A DNA stretch of 64,000 nt from Gemmatimonas aurantiaca T-27 (GTDB lineage: Bacteria; Gemmatimonadota; Gemmatimonadetes; Gemmatimonadales; Gemmatimonadaceae): the NCBI RefSeq assembly GCF_000010305.1, contig NC_012489.1, forward strand, positions 4,161,646-4,225,645, in the 5' to 3' direction. The translations under genes and the position numbers were made by a program. Shown piece after piece: positions 55,890-64,000 of this stretch. The stretch's first letter is position 1. The number at the start of each line of letters is the position of its first letter. The notes beneath the pieces were generated by a model. The model was given only the letters and a program-made list of their open reading frames with translations. It was not told the origin of the DNA and searched no databases.

Positions 55890-56471
55890 CTACTTCGAGA
55901 GGTTTTTTGTCACCTGGTCGAGGAACAGTTGATCGACAATGCCGGTGCTGCCACACGGCAAACGATCCGCACTGTGACCGCCACTCATATCGCGGGCCGA
56001 AGCCACGAAGGTCACACCGGCCTTCGACTTGCCGGCTCCGTCGGGCGCCACACTCACCATGAGTGACATGAAGATTCGGAACGTGGCCGCGTTGGGGCCG
56101 GTCATGCTGCTGCCGCAGGAGACCAGTTCGGTCATGTTCCGCCCCATGAACTGCCGCGTACGAAAGAAATCGGGATTGCCGATCTGTCGTGCGTCGGGCT
56201 TGTCCACGGTGACCGGAATGCTGTAGTCGGCAAACGTCTGCTTCACCGCAGCCCAGACCTTGGTCGGATCGGCCGCGAAGGCCCGCTCCGCAGCGCGCGG
56301 GGCGTCACCGTACATGGTGACGCGATCTGTGCCCTGGAAGATGGTCGCCGGCGTGGCGGCCGTTGACGTCGCGGTGGACGACTTCGGGGCGCTTGTGCCA
56401 CCTGAACTCGCGCAGCCGCCCAAGGTGAGCGTCACACCGGCAATAGCCAGCAACCCAATACGTGTCGACAT
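55890..56471 (-). CDS. Small lipoprotein of unknown function
   Basis: This 193-residue protein has a signal peptide ending in the lipobox LGGC, then a Ser/Thr/Ala-rich linker of about 25 residues. The mature domain (about 45-190) has RAAERAFAADPTKVWAAVKQ and MGRNMTELVSCGSSMTGPNA, and two or three Cys that could form disulfides. I know no family. The ATG complementary to 56469-56471 places the lipobox correctly; a further 18 codons upstream are open but add a non-signal segment. Confidence 0.7.
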   Translation of the reverse strand: MSTRIGLLAIAGVTLTLGGCASSGGTSAPKSSTATSTAATPATIFQGTDRVTMYGDAPRAAERAFAADPTKVWAAVKQTFADYSIPVTVDKPDARQIGNPDFFRTRQFMGRNMTELVSCGSSMTGPNAATFRIFMSLMVSVAPDGAGKSKAGVTFVASARDMSGGHSADRLPCGSTGIVDQLFLDQVTKNLSK

Positions 56472-56543
56472 CGGTGGACGTCCTCGGTGATTCGTGACGG
56501 TGTTCGCGACATGCGGGAGTCGCATCCCGTTTTCAACAGGGGG

Positions 56544-58046
56544 TCATGCCGGGTGCTTCAGAACCTGCTGGGCTTCTGCTTCGAGTCCACGCACCAGCGC
56601 CTCGATGTGCATGACATCGGTGCGCGCATTCATCACCGTGATGCGCAATACCCGCCGCCCATTGAGCGTGGTGGCCGTGATCCAACCGCGACCCGACCTA
56701 TTGTACCGCTCGCGCAGGCGATTGGTGAGATCGTCCCGGTCGGCATCGGCCACTCCATCCGGATACCACGCGAAACAGAGGATGTTCGATTCGGGTTCGT
56801 GCAAGGCACGAAAACTCGGATGGCCATCGAGTTGGTCGTACAATGCACGCGCCATGCGGCACAGTCGGTCATACAACGCCCCCAGGGCGTTCGCGCCGTA
56901 CCGCTGGAACACCACCCAGAGTTTGAGTACATCAGACCGGCGTGAGCACTGGAACGAGCGCGGTCCCATGTCCCACCCTCGCGCGTCACCGGTCGGCGTG
57001 AACAGGTATGGCGCCTGCTGCGCGAAAGCCGTCTCGAGCACCCGTTCGTCCTTCACGAGCAGCATGCCTGCCGCGAGTGGCAGCAGGAGCGTCTTGTGCG
57101 GATCCCAGGCCAGTGATTGGGCACGGGCCAGCCCGTCGAGCCGGTGCCGATGCGTGGGCGACAGCAGTGCCCCGCCGCCGTGTGCCGCATCCACATGCAG
57201 CCATAGCGGCCCGCGTTCGTCGGCGAACTCGTCGCACAGATCGGCCACCGCGTTCAGGTCATCGAAAGCGCCGGTGGCGGTGCACCCGGCCGTCGCCACC
57301 ACCGCCATGACGGAGATCCCGCGCTCGCGCAGCGACTGCAGTTGTTCGCGCAATGCGGGCACACTCATGCGAAACCCGTCACTCGGTATCGCCAACACAC
57401 GCGACAGCCCCAGTCCCATTTCTCCGGCGGCCCGTGACACCGCATAGTGCGCGTGCTCGCCACACAACAGGACGGGCGGCGATGCACCAACACCATTGGT
57501 CCACACATCCGGGATCGCACGACTGCGCGCGGCCAGCAGCGCCGTCAACGTGGCCTCGGTACCCCCAGAGGTCATGGTGCCACCGGCACGGTCATCCCAC
57601 CCCACGAGGTCCGTCATCCATTCGATGACCTGATGCTCGAGCGGTGTGAAAGACGGCGACATCTCGCGCACGGCCTGCGACTGATTCAGTGCACTGATCA
57701 GGGCGTCGGTCCAGACGGCGGCGGGCAGTGGCGCTGAAACCTGGTGCCCGATGTACATCGGATGGGCCAGACGATTCACATCCTGCAGCAACTGCGACGA
57801 CAACCGGCGGGCCACATCGGCGAGCGGGCGCGAACGGCGCGGCAGTGGCTCGACCAGGCGATCGGCAATCACCTCGGCGCTGTGCCAGGTGCTCACGGGA
57901 CCGTCGCCGGCGCGTGTGTCGGCGAAGTACTGCGCGACCAACGCCAGGATCGGCTCCGCGGCGGCCAGTGTGGTATCGGCTTCCAGCAGTGCCAGTGGAT
58001 CCGGCGCTGTCTCTTCCGGCATCCCGGTGAGGTGCGTGGTTGACAT
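56544..58046 (-). CDS. Group II PLP-dependent amino-acid decarboxylase
   Basis: This is a 500-residue enzyme. TSGGTEATLTALLAARSRA and LWLHVDAAHGGG supply PLP-phosphate and pyridine contacts, and AWDPHKTLLLPLAAG carries the Schiff-base lysine. The N-terminal DVNRLAHPMYIGHQVSAPLP is typical of glutamate/tyrosine/diaminobutyrate/aromatic-L-amino-acid decarboxylases. The exact amino acid is unknown; it resembles the L-2,4-diaminobutyrate/aspartate decarboxylase group. It stands alone, with a gap to the next divergent gene (58146). Cytoplasmic. Confidence 0.87.
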   Translation of the reverse strand: MSTTHLTGMPEETAPDPLALLEADTTLAAAEPILALVAQYFADTRAGDGPVSTWHSAEVIADRLVEPLPRRSRPLADVARRLSSQLLQDVNRLAHPMYIGHQVSAPLPAAVWTDALISALNQSQAVREMSPSFTPLEHQVIEWMTDLVGWDDRAGGTMTSGGTEATLTALLAARSRAIPDVWTNGVGASPPVLLCGEHAHYAVSRAAGEMGLGLSRVLAIPSDGFRMSVPALREQLQSLRERGISVMAVVATAGCTATGAFDDLNAVADLCDEFADERGPLWLHVDAAHGGGALLSPTHRHRLDGLARAQSLAWDPHKTLLLPLAAGMLLVKDERVLETAFAQQAPYLFTPTGDARGWDMGPRSFQCSRRSDVLKLWVVFQRYGANALGALYDRLCRMARALYDQLDGHPSFRALHEPESNILCFAWYPDGVADADRDDLTNRLRERYNRSGRGWITATTLNGRRVLRITVMNARTDVMHIEALVRGLEAEAQQVLKHPA

Positions 58047-58145
58047 GCGTCGACGTATGTTGTCGGAGTCGATGACGATGCGCCAGCCGAAGGGGCGGTC
58101 GTCTCACGGGATACGCCTGACTTCCACATCCTTCGTCCGCTCCTG

Positions 58146-59351
58146 ATGTCCGAGCCACACGCGGCCAGCCCCCATCTCGTGCCGTCGGTCACCCCCGAAA
58201 CGGCCGCCGTGATCGACGAGCCCGCGACGCCCGATGCCAGCACGCTCGAAGACTTCGAGCCGGAGCCGCTGCTCGATACACGCACGGCGATGTGGGCCGT
58301 GATCTTCGCCGGCGGCATCGGCACGCGTTTCTGGCCGCTCAGCACGCCACGCCGCCCAAAGCAGTTGCTGGCCCTGGTGAATGAGCGGCCGTTGATCGCC
58401 GATACCGTGGCCCGGCTCTCGCCGCTGGTGCCCGCCGAACGGGTGCTGGTGGTCACCAGTGCCGATATCGCGGACGCGCTGCACGAAGCCATTCCCGAGA
58501 TTCCGCGCGCCAATATGCTGGTGGAGCCGCGTCCACTGGGCACAGCCGCCGCACTGGCGTGGGGCGCCCAGGAAGTCGCTCGTCGCGCGGGTCCGGATAC
58601 GATTTTTGCGGCCCTGCACGCCGATCTCGCTGTGGGACACCCCGACGTCTTCCGCGACTCGCTGCGCCGGGCGGCCTCCATCGCCAGCAACGACGCACAT
58701 CTCGTCGTGCTCGGCGCCACACCCACCCGCCCCGAAACTGGCTTTGGTTACCTGCAGCCGGGCAGCATGGTGGACCCGCTCGTCTCGCGGGCCGAGGGGG
58801 GCGCATGTCATGTGGAGCACTTCGTCGAGAAGCCGAGCGCTGCGCTGGCGGATGTCCTCATCGACAAGGGCGCGCTGTGGAACACGGGCATCTTCGTGTG
58901 GCGCGCCAAGGTGGTGCTGGACGAACTGGCGGCCCACACCCACGAACTGCAGCATGGTTTGCCACGGCTCGCGGCCGGCGAACTCGAAGCATTTGCCGAG
59001 TTGGTGACATCGGTGTCGATCGATCGCGGATTGCTGGAGCGCAGCCGTCGCGTGGTGGTCCTGCCGTCGGCTTTCGAGTGGGACGACGTCGGCACCTGGG
59101 CATCATTGCGTCGCGTGCGTGAACTCGATGACACGGGGAACGGTGTCATGGGATCGGTGCACTGCGTGGAAAGCTCCGGCAACGTCATTCACGCGGATGA
59201 CTGCTGCGTGGTGGTGTACGGCGTTTCCGGAATGATCGTGGTGAGCATCCAGGGGCTGACGTTCGTGACCACGCAGGAGCGGGCAACGGAACTTGGACCG
59301 CTGTTGAATGCGTTGCCGGGAAGCCTGCGGTTCAATCCGGGGCGATCGTAG
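58146..59351 (+). CDS. manC: Mannose-1-phosphate guanylyltransferase
   Basis: This is a 401-residue nucleotidyltransferase. The signature VIFAGGIGTRFWPLSTPRRP followed by KQLLAL begins only at about residue 51, followed by VEPRPLGTAAALAWGA, HADLAVGHPD, FVEKPSAALADVL and GALWNTGIFVW. It makes GDP-mannose for polysaccharides and glycoconjugates. The first 48 residues (Glu/Pro/Thr-rich, EPHAASPHLVPSVTPETAAV) have no counterpart in typical ManC, and translation may instead start at the ATG giving MWAVIFAGG (58290). Confidence 0.85.
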   Translation: MSEPHAASPHLVPSVTPETAAVIDEPATPDASTLEDFEPEPLLDTRTAMWAVIFAGGIGTRFWPLSTPRRPKQLLALVNERPLIADTVARLSPLVPAERVLVVTSADIADALHEAIPEIPRANMLVEPRPLGTAAALAWGAQEVARRAGPDTIFAALHADLAVGHPDVFRDSLRRAASIASNDAHLVVLGATPTRPETGFGYLQPGSMVDPLVSRAEGGACHVEHFVEKPSAALADVLIDKGALWNTGIFVWRAKVVLDELAAHTHELQHGLPRLAAGELEAFAELVTSVSIDRGLLERSRRVVVLPSAFEWDDVGTWASLRRVRELDDTGNGVMGSVHCVESSGNVIHADDCCVVVYGVSGMIVVSIQGLTFVTTQERATELGPLLNALPGSLRFNPGRS

Positions 59352-59407
59352 GCGAGATCACCCCGGCGAGGCGCGGGCGTTGTGTGATGGTCTGTCGAAC
59401 CGCTGGA

Positions 59408-60223
59408 TCAGGATCCGCGGAAGACCGGAGCCCGCTTCTCACGAAAGGCCTGCAACGCTTCCCGCACGTCGGCGCTGGCAAAACAGTGTTTGATGTGAAC
59501 GAGTTCTTCGCGCAACTGTGCATCGAGTGACGCGTCGCTGCTGCCCAGCAGGAGGCGCTTGCTGAGCGCCAGCGCCACTGGCGGACCGGCGGCCAGTGCG
59601 GCGGCGTATTGCGCGACGGTCGCACTGAAGTCCGCATCGGGAATGACCGATGACACGAGGCCGATGCGTTCCGCCTCTTGGGACGTGATGTCACGGCCTG
59701 TGAGGACGATGTCCATGGCCCGCGCCTGGCCAATGAGCCGCGGCAGGAACCACGTCACCCCGGCATCCGGCGACAATCCCCGGCGCACGTATCCAGCGGT
59801 GCACGTGGCACTGGCGCTGAGCAGGCGCAGATCGCAGGCCAATGCGAGCCCAAATCCAGCGCCCGCTGCGGCCCCATTGATGGCGGCAATCACGGGCTTG
59901 TCGCACTGCGTGATGCTCTGCACCCACCGACCGACCCAGTAGTAGGCATCGAGCCGTTCGGCGCGTGTGTCGCCGAGACCGACCGGTTCGGACAGATCGA
60001 GGCCCGCGCAAAAGCCTCGACCGGCGCCGGTGATCACCACCACACGCACGGCATCATCCTGCGCCGCGTCGTGCATGGCACGCGGCAACGACTCGGCCAG
60101 CGCCGGATTCACGGCATTCAGCCGCTCCGGGCGATGCAACTGGATCGTGCGCACGCCGGCATCCGTCGTCGTGACCTGCAGATGGGAATAGCGCGTGTCG
60201 GCGGTGTCTGTCGCGTTGGTCAT
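59408..60223 (-). CDS. Enoyl-CoA hydratase/isomerase family protein
   Basis: This is a 271-residue crotonase-fold enzyme. Oxyanion-hole segments GAGRGFCAGLDLSEP and INGAAAGAGFGLALACDLRL bind the acyl-CoA thioester carbonyl. The later RRGLSPDAGVTWFLPRLIG has the position of the catalytic-acid region, with Asp in place of the second Glu. Start at the ATG complementary to 60221-60223. Its substrate is unknown; such single hydratases serve fatty-acid or aromatic breakdown. It stands alone. Confidence 0.85.
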   Translation of the reverse strand: MTNATDTADTRYSHLQVTTTDAGVRTIQLHRPERLNAVNPALAESLPRAMHDAAQDDAVRVVVITGAGRGFCAGLDLSEPVGLGDTRAERLDAYYWVGRWVQSITQCDKPVIAAINGAAAGAGFGLALACDLRLLSASATCTAGYVRRGLSPDAGVTWFLPRLIGQARAMDIVLTGRDITSQEAERIGLVSSVIPDADFSATVAQYAAALAAGPPVALALSKRLLLGSSDASLDAQLREELVHIKHCFASADVREALQAFREKRAPVFRGS

Positions 60224-60384
60224 GTCGTCTGCTCGCAGCAAGAGGTTGGCCTGGACTCACGAACTTACTGCATGCCCCCCACTACCACCTGCGTGGGTCG
60301 TTCCGCTAGATCACTAGGACGGGACGTCGTCCGCGATGTTCCCGACGCGGTGTTCCTGCCTGTTCCCTGCCCGTTTCCGGTCTC

Positions 60385-60867
60385 ATGGCTCCCTCGCGCT
60401 CCTCTGCAGCTGCCCGTACTGACGAACCGTCTGCCGCCGACCAGGGGCCGCTGGTATTCAGCGACACCCTCGCGCGCACGGCGGCCGAAACGTGCAGGCA
60501 GCACGAGCGGCTTTCAAAGCTGATGGCGCTGGCCGTGTCCACGAACGAATTGCAGGCGGCACATGCCATGGTCGACACGATCGATCTGGCACTGGCGGAA
60601 GCCGTGAAAGACTTCGAGAAGAAGTGCGCCAAGGTGCCGGTGGCTGAAGCCGGTGACGTGCGCACGACGGCCAATGCCATGTGGCTGGCCGCTCGCGAAT
60701 ACCTGCGCCGTCACAGCATCGCCGAACGTGCCTCGCGATTGATTACGCAGGGTGACGATACGCTCGGCGACCTGCACTTCGAATACGAGCTCGAGGCCTC
60801 GGCGTTGCTGGGGCTCAAGCAGGCGACCAACAACTACCAGAAATTGCGCCCCGATACTCGGAGCTGA
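60385..60867 (+). CDS. Hypothetical helical protein
   Basis: This is a 160-residue protein with no recognised family. A Ser/Ala-rich N-terminus (about 25 residues) precedes an all-helical part (LARTAAETCRQHERLSKLMA, plus AHAMVDTIDLALAEAVKDFEKK) and a final segment ending NNYQKLRPDTRS. No signal peptide or membrane segment. Its own terminator lies about 80 bases downstream. Confidence 0.6.
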   Translation: MAPSRSSAAARTDEPSAADQGPLVFSDTLARTAAETCRQHERLSKLMALAVSTNELQAAHAMVDTIDLALAEAVKDFEKKCAKVPVAEAGDVRTTANAMWLAAREYLRRHSIAERASRLITQGDDTLGDLHFEYELEASALLGLKQATNNYQKLRPDTRS

Positions 60868-60950
60868 AGGGACGGGGAAGGGAGTGAAGGGTTCCTGATG
60901 GCCGCTGCGCGGCGAATCAAGGGACAGAAGGGAAAGGGGCAGGTTTGTCG

Positions 60951-61001
60951 GACCAGCGATCGTTCACACATTCAGCCTGTGAACCGTTGCTGGTCTTTTT
61001 T
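60951..61001 (+). terminator. Terminator after the hypothetical helical protein gene
   Basis: The arms 60951-60967 and 60979-60995 (GACCAGC...GCTGGTC) pair with three mismatches around an 11-base loop and are followed by six Ts. Confidence 0.65.
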
Positions 61002-61098
61002 GTGTGATCGTGGCGCCCTGCAGTTTTCCATTTCTCATGCGGCTTTCGCGTCGCGCAGCGACGCCGCTGTTCTCCCTTCCAATCCTTCCCAATTCCCT

Positions 61099-61629
61099 TC
61101 AGCCGAGCAACGGCAACTCGAACAACAACTTGCTGGGCTGAGGATCGCGGGTCAGGTACACCTGCAGGCGGTCGATGATGGCCGGTGCTGTGACACGCAG
61201 TGCCAGCAGCTCGCGCTCCCGCTGCGGCGTGAGCGTCGGATAGAAGCTCAGCGTGCAGTGCGGGGTGAACCGGAAGCGTGCCGCCTTGAAAGGCAGTCCG
61301 CTCTTGCCGATGCGTTCATGCATCGTGCGCAGGGGGCCGTGCGGATCGAGTGGCAATGACACGATGTCCGTCTGCATGAACCGATGCGGAGGCTCGAGAC
61401 GCAATGACATCGGGGCCGTCGTCGCCGCAATCGGCGCGAGTGCGTCCCGAATGCGCTCCACTGGGGTATCGGTGGGTATGGAACCGAGCCCGGACGAACC
61501 CACCACCGTGATGTGCGGCGGCGTCAACCGTGCGAGCTTCGGATCGAACCGCTGCTGAATCTCACGTACGGCTGCGCCAGCTTCGCCGGCCAGTTCCGTG
61601 AGCACAAAGATGCCAAATGCCGCTGCCAT
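61099..61629 (-). CDS. 2'-5' RNA ligase / cyclic phosphodiesterase-like protein (2H family)
   Basis: This is a 176-residue protein with the two HxT motifs that define the 2H phosphoesterase superfamily: PPHITVVG and PHCTLSFYP, spaced about 90 residues apart. It starts MAAAFGIFVLTELAGEAG with the ATG complementary to 61627-61629. Family members act on 2',3'-cyclic phosphates or 2'-5' RNA bonds. It is divergent from the DUF2007 gene 59 bases away. Confidence 0.82.
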   Translation of the reverse strand: MAAAFGIFVLTELAGEAGAAVREIQQRFDPKLARLTPPHITVVGSSGLGSIPTDTPVERIRDALAPIAATTAPMSLRLEPPHRFMQTDIVSLPLDPHGPLRTMHERIGKSGLPFKAARFRFTPHCTLSFYPTLTPQRERELLALRVTAPAIIDRLQVYLTRDPQPSKLLFELPLLG

Positions 61630-61688
61630 GCTCGCAATGTAACAAACGAGCACTCACGGCGGTTCTGCTGACGCGCTATTTTCGCGCC

Positions 61689-61958
61689 ATGGGAGAAGCT
61701 ATGGTGGTCATTCGCGAATACGTGAACGAGATGGAAGCACTCGTTGCACGCAGTGTGCTCGAGGCACACGAGATCCCCGCGGTCGTGCTGCGTGACGATG
61801 CCGGCGGCATGCTCCCCTCCATGCACCTGCTGTATCCGGTGCGCCTCGCGGTACGCACTGTCGACAGCGCGCAGGCGCTGCGCATTCTCGACGCACCATT
61901 CGAGATGGACGCATCGGACGACTTCGTGCCGGGTGACGACGCCCCACGAGGCCTGTGA
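61689..61958 (+). CDS. DUF2007-domain protein
   Basis: This is an 89-residue protein: VVIREYVNEMEALVARSVLE then AHEIPAVVLRDDAGGM and YPVRLAVRTVDSAQALRIL match the DUF2007 (putative prokaryotic signal-transducing) fold, a small ferredoxin-like domain. Asp-rich tail. Its stop overlaps the GTG of the SDR gene (GTGA), so the two are cotranscribed and coupled. Confidence 0.82.
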   Translation: MGEAMVVIREYVNEMEALVARSVLEAHEIPAVVLRDDAGGMLPSMHLLYPVRLAVRTVDSAQALRILDAPFEMDASDDFVPGDDAPRGL

Positions 61959-62767
61959 GCGGTCCGTTTGCCGGTCAGGTCGTCCTGATCACCGGCGCTT
62001 CGAGCGGTATCGGCGCCGAGTTGGCACGACAGTTTGCGGCAAGTGGTGCACGGGTGGCCTTGGCCGCGCGTGATGGTGCCCGTCTCGAGCAGGTGGCAGC
62101 GGCATGTCGGGCCCAGGGCGGTGACGCGCTGGTGGTGGTGGGCGACGTGAGTGTGGAAACCGACTGCGCGTCGATCATCGCGCGCACGGTGGCTGCATTC
62201 GGCCGTCTTGATGTCCTGGTGAACAATGCCGGTCTTGGCTCCAGCGCCCCATTCGAGAGCATCACCGACCTGTCCATCTTCGAAACGCTGATGCGGGTGA
62301 ACTATCTCGGTAGTGTGTGGTGCACCGCCCATGCCTTGCCACACCTGCGCGCGACATCAGGACGCATCGTGGCCATCTCGAGCCTCACCGGGCTCACGGG
62401 TGTACCCAAACGCACGGCCTATGCCGCCACAAAACACGCGATGGCCGGCTTTTTCGATTCGCTGCGCATCGAACTCGATGGCAGTGGTGTGTCGGTGACG
62501 GTGATCTATCCCGGTTTTGTCTTCTCCGAAATCAATCAACGGGCGTTGTCGTCCGACGGGACGCCATACGGAGAGCGCGGTTACAAGCGTCAGCCCGGGG
62601 AGACGATGCCCACGGACGAATGCTGCCGTCTCATCCTGCAAGCCACGGCGCGCCGGGATCGTGATCTCGTCATGACCTGGCGTGGAAAGATCGGACGTCT
62701 GCTGAAGCTGATCTCGCCGCGCCTCGTCGACGGCATCGCCAAACGGGCCATCGAGACGCGGCAGTAG
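61955..62767 (+). CDS. Short-chain dehydrogenase/reductase
   Basis: This is a 270-residue SDR: LITGASSGIGAELARQFA (NAD(P) site), NNAGLGS, SLTGLTGVPKRTAYAATKHA (Ser-Tyr-Lys), then VIYPGFVFSEIN. The C-terminal RRDRDLVMTWRGKIGRLLKL resembles DHRS7-like dehydrogenases. Start is GTG 61955, overlapping the DUF2007 stop. Substrate unknown; cytoplasmic. Confidence 0.87.
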   Translation: MSGPFAGQVVLITGASSGIGAELARQFAASGARVALAARDGARLEQVAAACRAQGGDALVVVGDVSVETDCASIIARTVAAFGRLDVLVNNAGLGSSAPFESITDLSIFETLMRVNYLGSVWCTAHALPHLRATSGRIVAISSLTGLTGVPKRTAYAATKHAMAGFFDSLRIELDGSGVSVTVIYPGFVFSEINQRALSSDGTPYGERGYKRQPGETMPTDECCRLILQATARRDRDLVMTWRGKIGRLLKLISPRLVDGIAKRAIETRQ

Positions 62768-62832
62768 CGCTGGACGAGGCGGTCGGCACACCGCCCCCTG
62801 CACCGGCGCACGATTGTCGATAGAGTATCGGG

Positions 62833-63924
62833 ATGCGTGTTGTTGCCGTGGACGCCGTCCACCCCGATCCCGATGTGCTGGCTGATGCCGCACAGATCCT
62901 TCGTGCTGGTGGGCTGGTGGCCTTTCCGACGGAGACGGTCTACGGGCTGGGGGCCAACGCGCTCGACCCCGATGCGGTGGCACGCATTTACGCCGCGAAG
63001 GGCCGGCCGGCGTGGAATCCCGTGATCATGCACGTGGCCAGCGCCGATATGGCGGCCGGATTTGCATCGCACTGGCCGATCAGTGCGGCACGACTGGCGG
63101 AGCGCTGCTGGCCCGGGCCGCTCACGCTGGTGGTACCTCGAGCGGATCATGTGCCGGACATCGTGTCCGCCGGCGGCGATACCGTGGCCCTGCGTGTGCC
63201 GTCGCATCCGGTGGCACTGGCGCTGATCACCGCCGCGGGGTGTCCTATCGCCGCTCCGAGTGCGAACCGGTTCACCCAGGTGAGCCCGACCACCGCGCAA
63301 CATGTGGTGGCCTCGCTGGGGGATCGGGTGGGTTTGGTGCTCGATGGTGGCCCCAGTACCGTGGGCATTGAAAGCACCGTGGTGGATTGCACCGGTGACA
63401 CGGTCACGATCCTGCGCCCCGGCATGCTGGGTCGGGAGACGCTCGAAGCGGCGCTCGACGGATTGGGCGTGGCCGTTCGCCATGCGGCGCCACGTGCCGT
63501 TCCACATGCCGCCTCACAGGCCTTGGCAGAGGCTTCCACGCATGCCGATGATGGCACACCAGCGGCCCCCCGTTCGCCTGGCATGGCAGACCGGCACTAT
63601 GCCCCGCGTGCCGATGTGTGGTTGTTTGCGCCGGAGCAACAGGCCGAGGTGAGCACAGCGTTGATCGCGCGCCAGGAAGGGTCAGCGGACTCCGGGCCGA
63701 CCATGGCGCTGCTCCGTGGCACGGTGTTCGGTCCTTCCTCGGGCAATGGGCCGGAGATGATGACGCTGACCATGCCGCAGGCGCCCGATGCGTACGCGCG
63801 AGCCCTCTACGCGGCGTTGCATGAGGTGGACGCGCGGCGTGCGTCGCTCGTGCTGATCGAGATGCCTCCCGACGAGCCGGGATGGGAAGGCGTGCGGGAC
63901 CGGCTCACGAGGGCGTCCCGGTAG
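62833..63924 (+). CDS. L-threonylcarbamoyladenylate synthase (Sua5/YwlC type)
   Basis: This 363-residue protein has a YrdC-like domain (about 10-205): AFPTETVYGLGANALDPDAV, AKGRPAWNPVI (KxR), PSANR (SxN) and VGIESTVVDCTG. The C-terminal Sua5 domain is marked by SPGMADRHYAPRADV. It forms threonylcarbamoyl-AMP, the precursor for the t6A37 modification of ANN-decoding tRNAs, an essential step. The two-domain size identifies Sua5 rather than short TsaC. Confidence 0.92.
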   Translation: MRVVAVDAVHPDPDVLADAAQILRAGGLVAFPTETVYGLGANALDPDAVARIYAAKGRPAWNPVIMHVASADMAAGFASHWPISAARLAERCWPGPLTLVVPRADHVPDIVSAGGDTVALRVPSHPVALALITAAGCPIAAPSANRFTQVSPTTAQHVVASLGDRVGLVLDGGPSTVGIESTVVDCTGDTVTILRPGMLGRETLEAALDGLGVAVRHAAPRAVPHAASQALAEASTHADDGTPAAPRSPGMADRHYAPRADVWLFAPEQQAEVSTALIARQEGSADSGPTMALLRGTVFGPSSGNGPEMMTLTMPQAPDAYARALYAALHEVDARRASLVLIEMPPDEPGWEGVRDRLTRASR

Positions 63925-63938
63925 AGTATCTTTCGGGC

Positions 63939-64000
63939 ATGCTACCTATCGATCTGACTGGAAAGCGCGCCCTCGTGGCGGGCGTTGCGGATGACAATGG
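63939..64000 (+). CDS. N-terminus of a probable enoyl-ACP reductase (FabI-like), cut by the window edge
   Basis: Only 20 codons are visible: MLPIDLTGKRALVAGVADDN. The sequence LTGKRALVAGVADDNG is characteristic of FabI-type NADH-dependent enoyl-ACP reductases, whose glycine-rich loop differs from classical SDRs. The rest lies beyond the window. The gene starts 14 bases after the Sua5 stop. Confidence 0.6.
   Translation, partial: MLPIDLTGKRALVAGVADDN

Overview
The window reads as chromosomal DNA of a high-GC Gram-negative bacterium and fits Gemmatimonadota (Gemmatimonas-like). The basis is a SusC/SusD-type TonB pair, a second large TonB receptor with a carboxypeptidase-regulatory N-terminus, many exported proteins ending their signal peptides in an 'AQ' site, a DUF305 + LVIVD pair, DUF2911, a PEP-CTERM protein and a VF530 protein. 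This assignment rests on gene content only. No rRNA, tRNA or CRISPR array was recognised.

Region 1 (1-18.6 kb): a TetR gene cut by the left edge, a metallophosphoesterase and a TonB receptor that overlap, then a nutrient locus in two divergent arms. The minus arm is M20 peptidase, SusC, SusD, P1/DmpA-type peptidase and omega-amino-acid:pyruvate aminotransferase. The plus arm is a sodium:solute symporter, an SDR, a tartrate/D-malate-type dehydrogenase and methylmalonate-semialdehyde dehydrogenase. Together they suggest uptake of small (perhaps beta-alanyl) peptides, hydrolysis, transamination and acetyl-CoA formation. Two copies of a long imperfect palindrome (599-749 and 4843-5011) sit against the 3' ends of minus-strand genes here.

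Region 2 (18.6-30.9 kb): mostly ordinary chromosomal genes: a periplasmic S9 peptidase, a TetR/SDR divergent pair with a clear double operator, an EamA exporter/Lrp divergent pair, small exported proteins, a VapB-like antitoxin remnant, a VF530 protein, DUF305 and LVIVD proteins, DUF2911, and a carboxypeptidase-regulatory protein.

Region 3 (31.1-50.6 kb): a defence island. One strand carries abiEi, abiEii, vsr, a C5-cytosine methyltransferase, two large poorly characterised proteins, a 2009-residue DEAH helicase with a DUF1998-type C-terminus, and a Cas4/AddB-like Fe-S PD-(D/E)XK nuclease with a C-terminal OB-like part. Stops and starts overlap at four junctions. The core matches a type II Druantia layout (methylase, two accessory proteins, giant DruE helicase). 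The leading AbiE toxin-antitoxin pair, the Vsr gene and the coupled nuclease make it an unusual composite. A GmrSD-type DUF262/DUF1524 endonuclease follows, then decayed fragments, including a gene apparently split by a frameshift in an A-run.

Region 4 (50.6-64 kb): mainly housekeeping genes: EttA ABC-F ATPase, a PEP-CTERM protein, a CcdA/TlpA thiol-redox pair followed by a LacI regulator, a lipoprotein, a group II PLP decarboxylase, mannose-1-phosphate guanylyltransferase, enoyl-CoA hydratase, a 2'-5' RNA ligase-like protein, DUF2007, an SDR, Sua5-type threonylcarbamoyl-AMP synthase and the first codons of a probable enoyl-ACP reductase.
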